Shown one piece after another: positions 60,844 through 64,000 of a DNA stretch of 64,000 bases. This stretch comes from Schaedlerella glycyrrhizinilytica_A (GTDB taxonomy: Bacteria; Bacillota; Clostridia; Lachnospirales; Lachnospiraceae), in NCBI RefSeq assembly GCF_042852765.1, contig NZ_AP031414.1; one strand, 5' to 3'. Under the pieces are notes generated by a model. The model did not search any database. It had not been told where the DNA came from and saw only the letters and a program-made list of their open reading frames with translations. The number at the start of each line of letters is the position of its first letter. The stretch's first letter is position 1. The position numbers and the translations under genes were made by a program.

Positions 60844-61581
60844 TTAGGATTTCTTTTTCAGTGAGATCCCTGCAATGAGGACAGAGAAAAAATCCCAGAG
60901 CAGGATACAGTAGCATGCGGAAACGAGCAGGCTTGGCGGTGACATCGGTACGCCTGGTATTTCCCCGTCTCGGTTCAGGAGCACGGAGAATGCGGATAAA
61001 GGATGCAGGCAGGGGGACTGCGGCGCCAGCATAAATCCGGAAAAAATGTAAACGAGCGTAAGACATACCGGAAGAACATATCCGTTGATGAGCGTGGCAG
61101 CGGCAAGGAGCGGAAGCATGACCAGCGGCAAAAGAATGCTGATCTCGATACATTTTCTGCTTAGATAGAAAATGGAAGAAATCTCCTGTGCAACACATCC
61201 GTATAGATCGGCAAACAGGACTGTCCATATAAATGTAAGTAATATGAAAATGAATGAATATATAAATAATATGAAAAACTTACCAAGAAAATATTTAAGT
61301 TTACAAACAGGAATAATCCAAAAATATGTATTTATGTGATTACTTGATTCCGTGTAGAAAAGTAATGACGAAAGGATTCCTAAAATAAACGGGAGGATCA
61401 TCCAACAGGTGAAACCGAAAACGGACCATTTGTAGAATAAAACAGGTTCCACGTTTGGTTTCCCAATGTATTTGAAATATAACATGGACAAAAACGGCAT
61501 GATCGGGGATGCGGCGAGCGTGAGAATAAGACATTTCCGACGGCGCAGTTTTAAAAGTTCGATATGAATAAATTTAAGCAA
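60844..61581 (-). CDS. ABC transporter permease, lantibiotic immunity type (LanE-like)
   Basis: A 245-aa protein with about six hydrophobic segments. The N terminus IHIELLKLRRRKCLILTLAA is the typical cytosolic start of this family. The start is TTG 61581 behind GGAGG; it overlaps the ATPase stop by 8 bp, so translation is coupled. Companion of the other permease and the ATPase. Confidence 0.88.
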   Translation of the reverse strand: MLKFIHIELLKLRRRKCLILTLAASPIMPFLSMLYFKYIGKPNVEPVLFYKWSVFGFTCWMILPFILGILSSLLFYTESSNHINTYFWIIPVCKLKYFLGKFFILFIYSFIFILLTFIWTVLFADLYGCVAQEISSIFYLSRKCIEISILLPLVMLPLLAAATLINGYVLPVCLTLVYIFSGFMLAPQSPCLHPLSAFSVLLNRDGEIPGVPMSPPSLLVSACYCILLWDFFSVLIAGISLKKKS

Positions 61582-62302
61582 TTCCTTTCCCTCCTGTGAT
61601 CGTTTTGAAATAATTCTCCAGATTATCGTTTTTTTCTTTGAGTGTTTTTATACTGCATTCTTCGAGAAGTACACCGCGATCCAAAATCCCGATGTCATCT
61701 GCAAGCAGATCGATCTCGGACAGAATATGACTGGAAACAAGGAGCGTCTTTCCGTGATCTTTGCAGAGCGTTTTCAGGAAATCCCGGATTTCTGCGATTC
61801 CGATCGGATCCAGTCCGTTGGTCGGCTCGTCCAGGATCAAAAGCTGCGGATGATGAAGAAGCGCATTGGCGAGTCCGAGACGTTGTTTCATCCCGAGGGA
61901 ATATTCCCGAAATAATTTTTTATCCCTAAATGGGAGTCCGACCGCTTCCAGAGCATTTTTGACTGTATGTGATGCATTCAGGTTTCGAAGCCGGGCAAAA
62001 ATTTCGAGATTTTCCGTTCCTGTCAGATTGGGATAAAATCCGGGTGTTTCGATCAGGGCTCCAATCCGTGGATAAAGCTGTTTTTCATGTCCGGTAAGTG
62101 TCTGGTCAAACAGCGTGAAAGTTCCGGATGTTGGTGGTGTCAGTCCAAGAAGCATTTTCATCAGTGTTGTTTTTCCGGCGCCGTTGCGTCCGAGCAGTCC
62201 ATAGATACTGCCTTTTTTAATATGAAGATTTACGTTGCTTACGGCAAGTTGACTTCTGTATTTTTTCGTCAGCTGTTTTGTTTCAATAATAAATGATTCC
62301 AT
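61574..62302 (-). CDS. ABC transporter ATP-binding protein, lantibiotic immunity type (LanF/BcrA-like)
   Basis: A 242-aa ATPase: Walker A GRNGAGKTT, signature SLGMKQRLGLANALLH, Walker B LLILDEPTNGLDP, and H-loop LVSSHILSEID. It is the first gene of a five-gene minus-strand operon (ATPase, two permeases, regulator, kinase). ATG 62302 follows AAAGGAG. AGTGTTT-ATCA-AAACACT (62329-62346) upstream may be the regulatory dyad. Confidence 0.93.
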   Translation of the reverse strand: MESFIIETKQLTKKYRSQLAVSNVNLHIKKGSIYGLLGRNGAGKTTLMKMLLGLTPPTSGTFTLFDQTLTGHEKQLYPRIGALIETPGFYPNLTGTENLEIFARLRNLNASHTVKNALEAVGLPFRDKKLFREYSLGMKQRLGLANALLHHPQLLILDEPTNGLDPIGIAEIRDFLKTLCKDHGKTLLVSSHILSEIDLLADDIGILDRGVLLEECSIKTLKEKNDNLENYFKTITGGKGIA

Positions 62303-62328
62303 AATCGGCTCCTTTACATGATCGTTTG

Positions 62329-62346
62329 AGTGTTTATCAAAACACT
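62329..62346. promoter_or_regulatory. Dyad upstream of the LanFEG-type operon
   Basis: AGTGTTT and AAACACT, a perfect 7-bp inverted repeat with a 4-base centre, 27 bp upstream of the ATPase start codon. No confident -35/-10 pair was seen on the minus strand. On the plus strand a TATAAT at 62454-62459 may serve the GH3 gene. Confidence 0.45.
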
Positions 62347-62514
62347 AACGTCTCTTTTTAAATTTTTTATAAATTTCCGGTCAGAAAAGGAAAAATCCTT
62401 AATTTAGATATGAAAACACGAATTTTTATATAGGTTCCAACGAAGTTCTATTCTATAATAAAGTACCAAAGTGAGAAAATGATGCACAGAGATGTATACA
62501 AGGGAGGTATTGCG

Positions 62515-64000
62515 ATGCGATATGACGCATTTCATCCGGGACAGGTATGGCTGGACACGGAGAAAACAGAGATGTATGAGAAATATTTAGATCCGACACT
62601 GTCTGCGGAAGAGCGGGCGGACGATCTGTTAGCGAAAATGAGTTTGGACGAAAAATTTGCGCAGACACAGTGTGGATTTGCGGAGCGGCTTTTGGAAAAC
62701 GGAGCGTATCCGTATGGGATGGGGCAGGTTTCCTGTCTGTTTGCGAGCATGCTGAAAACACTGGACGAGGGGGAAACTGTGATCGGGGAATTGCAGAAAC
62801 GGATCATGGAGGCAAGCCCGTATCATATCCCGGCAATTTTCCATGTGGAGACGGCAACCGGATCTTTGCTTCCGGAAGCAACTAATTTCCCGATCGAGTT
62901 GGCACAGGCTTCCACATGGGATCCGGAACTGGAAAAGAGGATGGGAAAAGCAATCGGAAAACAAACCCGCGCAGCCGGAATCCATCAGGGATTGGCGCCG
63001 GTACTGGATCTTTGCAGAGATTCCCGGTTTGGGCGGCAGGGGGAGACGTTTGGTGAAGACGGAACTTTGGCGGCGGCGATGGGATCTGCTTATGTACAGG
63101 GGCTGCAGAATGACGGGAATGTCAAGGACGGAATTTTTGCGTGTGCAAAACATTTTCTTGGATTTATGAGCGGAATGGGAGGGATCCATGCGGCAAAAAC
63201 GACAACGAATCCGCGGGAAATCCGGGAAGTGTATGCGAAACCATTTCAGGCGGCGGTTACGGAAGCGAAAATCGGAAGTGTGATGAATGCGTATTCCAGC
63301 TATGATGGGATGCCGGCAGGTGGAAGCCGGGGGCTTCTGACAGATCTTTTGCGTGGGGAAATGAAGTTTGACGGAACGGTGATCGCCGATTATTCTTCGA
63401 TCAGCCAGCTTCATACAAATCACCGTGTGGCAGAATCTATGGAAGAAGCCGGAGAGATTGCCATGCGCGCCGGGATGGATGTAGAGCTGCCGCAGGTGGA
63501 GTCCTTTAATGAGGATTTGAAAGCCAGATTTGCAAAAGGCGAAGCGGACATGGCGATTTTGGATCAGGCAGTCAGAAGAATACTGATCCACAAATTCCGT
63601 CTTGGATTATTTGAAAATCCATTTCCGATGGAAAAGGAAGAGCGGGATGCGGTCATACAAGAGAAAGAGGCGCAGGCGATCAGCAGAAATATGGCGAGAG
63701 AAGCAATGATCCTGCTGAAAAACGACGGAGTACTTCCATTGAAAAATGCAGCGGAACAGGACAGAAAGGAAAATTCCGGAAAGAAGAAAAAAGTATCGGT
63801 GATCGGGTGGCACGGAGGAACAACCCGGGCAGTTATGGGATGCTACATGTACATTGCGAGAATTGAAAATTCTCTCGGTGGCGTTAACACAATGGCAGGA
63901 ATCGAGGGAAGTGATAATGCCATGAAAGAAAAAGTTCCGACAGAAACCTATCCGGGAAGTAAGATATTGATGGAACATCCGCAGACAGACACACTGATCC
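62515..64000 (+). CDS. Glycoside hydrolase family 3 protein (N-terminal 495 residues)
   Basis: The frame is open from ATG 62515 (behind GGGAGG) past the window end. GH3 features: DLLAKMSLDEKFAQ near the start, RDSRFGRQGETFGED (substrate-binding loop), KHF, and the catalytic nucleophile region VIADYSSI with Asp292. A (alpha/beta)6 sandwich domain begins near residue 390 (AREAMILLKNDGVLPLKN). No signal peptide, so it is probably cytoplasmic, acting on imported beta-linked di- or oligosaccharides (beta-glucosidase or beta-xylosidase type). The C terminus is outside the window. Confidence 0.9.
   Translation, partial: MRYDAFHPGQVWLDTEKTEMYEKYLDPTLSAEERADDLLAKMSLDEKFAQTQCGFAERLLENGAYPYGMGQVSCLFASMLKTLDEGETVIGELQKRIMEASPYHIPAIFHVETATGSLLPEATNFPIELAQASTWDPELEKRMGKAIGKQTRAAGIHQGLAPVLDLCRDSRFGRQGETFGEDGTLAAAMGSAYVQGLQNDGNVKDGIFACAKHFLGFMSGMGGIHAAKTTTNPREIREVYAKPFQAAVTEAKIGSVMNAYSSYDGMPAGGSRGLLTDLLRGEMKFDGTVIADYSSISQLHTNHRVAESMEEAGEIAMRAGMDVELPQVESFNEDLKARFAKGEADMAILDQAVRRILIHKFRLGLFENPFPMEKEERDAVIQEKEAQAISRNMAREAMILLKNDGVLPLKNAAEQDRKENSGKKKKVSVIGWHGGTTRAVMGCYMYIARIENSLGGVNTMAGIEGSDNAMKEKVPTETYPGSKILMEHPQTDTLI

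Overview
The window is a compact, gene-dense piece of a Gram-positive Firmicutes chromosome. The best fit is a gut Lachnospiraceae (Clostridium cluster XIVa). The evidence is the ireB-ruvX-DUF1292 block, a sporulation sigma-K gene, CodY, PPi-dependent pyruvate phosphate dikinase, a glycyl-tRNA synthetase of the single-chain type, DUF5688 and DUF1667 proteins, and strong GGAGG ribosome-binding sites. The genus cannot be fixed from the sequence alone. No rRNA, tRNA, CRISPR array, prophage or intact transposase was seen.

Layout. 1-4.5 kb: housekeeping block (IreB, RuvX, DUF1292, RNase J) running into a tRNA U34 hydroxylation/methoxylation pair (TrmR, TrhP). 4.6-8.4 kb: oligopeptide transporter, PqqD-like protein, NhaC-type antiporter. 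8.4-9.0 kb (minus): sigK. 9.2-17.0 kb: one long molybdenum operon (xdhC, MobA-ModE fusion, MoeA-like, moaA, MOSC-MogA fusion, modABC). 17.1-23 kb: comM-dprA-topA and codY. 23.1-27.3 kb: groES-groEL under a perfect CIRCE operator, then guaB behind a structured leader. 27.5-28.9 kb: an orphan EutS-EutS-EutP microcompartment cluster. 29-31.8 kb: amidase, chorismate mutase-shikimate kinase fusion, YqeG phosphatase, EF-P. 31.95-32.24 kb: a 283-bp non-coding, terminally inverted, double-hairpin element. 32.2-34.8 kb: PadR/DUF2812 pair (minus), DUF5688 protein and a coiled-coil protein with a 42-bp coding minisatellite. 35-38.2 kb: GlpA/GlpB-like flavoproteins and DUF1667 behind a transcription attenuator. 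38.3-50.4 kb: M16 protease, era-yqzL-recO, glyS, two tandem M18 aminopeptidases, ppdK. 50.4-55.3 kb: a BceRS-BceAB-type peptide-antibiotic defence module. 55.3-57.9 kb: DUF6512 membrane protein, TetR regulator and OFA-family MFS transporter. 58.0-62.3 kb (minus): a LanFEG-type ABC exporter with its own two-component system. 62.5 kb to the end: the N-terminal part of a GH3 glycosidase.

How the parts fit. The Mo operon couples molybdate import to cofactor synthesis and to XdhC-type hydroxylase maturation, although moaC, moaD, moaE and the hydroxylase itself are absent. Two separate peptide-antibiotic sensing and export modules lie within 12 kb. The most novel item is the small mobile-looking element at 31,953-32,235. 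Its ends carry the motif GCGTCGGTGTACAAGG, and I find recognisable solo or decayed copies at 17,037, 27,374 and 60,054 (reverse), with a doubtful one at 6,981. These lie at or just past the 3' ends of genes, or in a promoter region in the doubtful case. This suggests a dispersed non-autonomous repeat family. Several leader structures (GlpA-like operon, guaB, comM, codY) also look regulatory.
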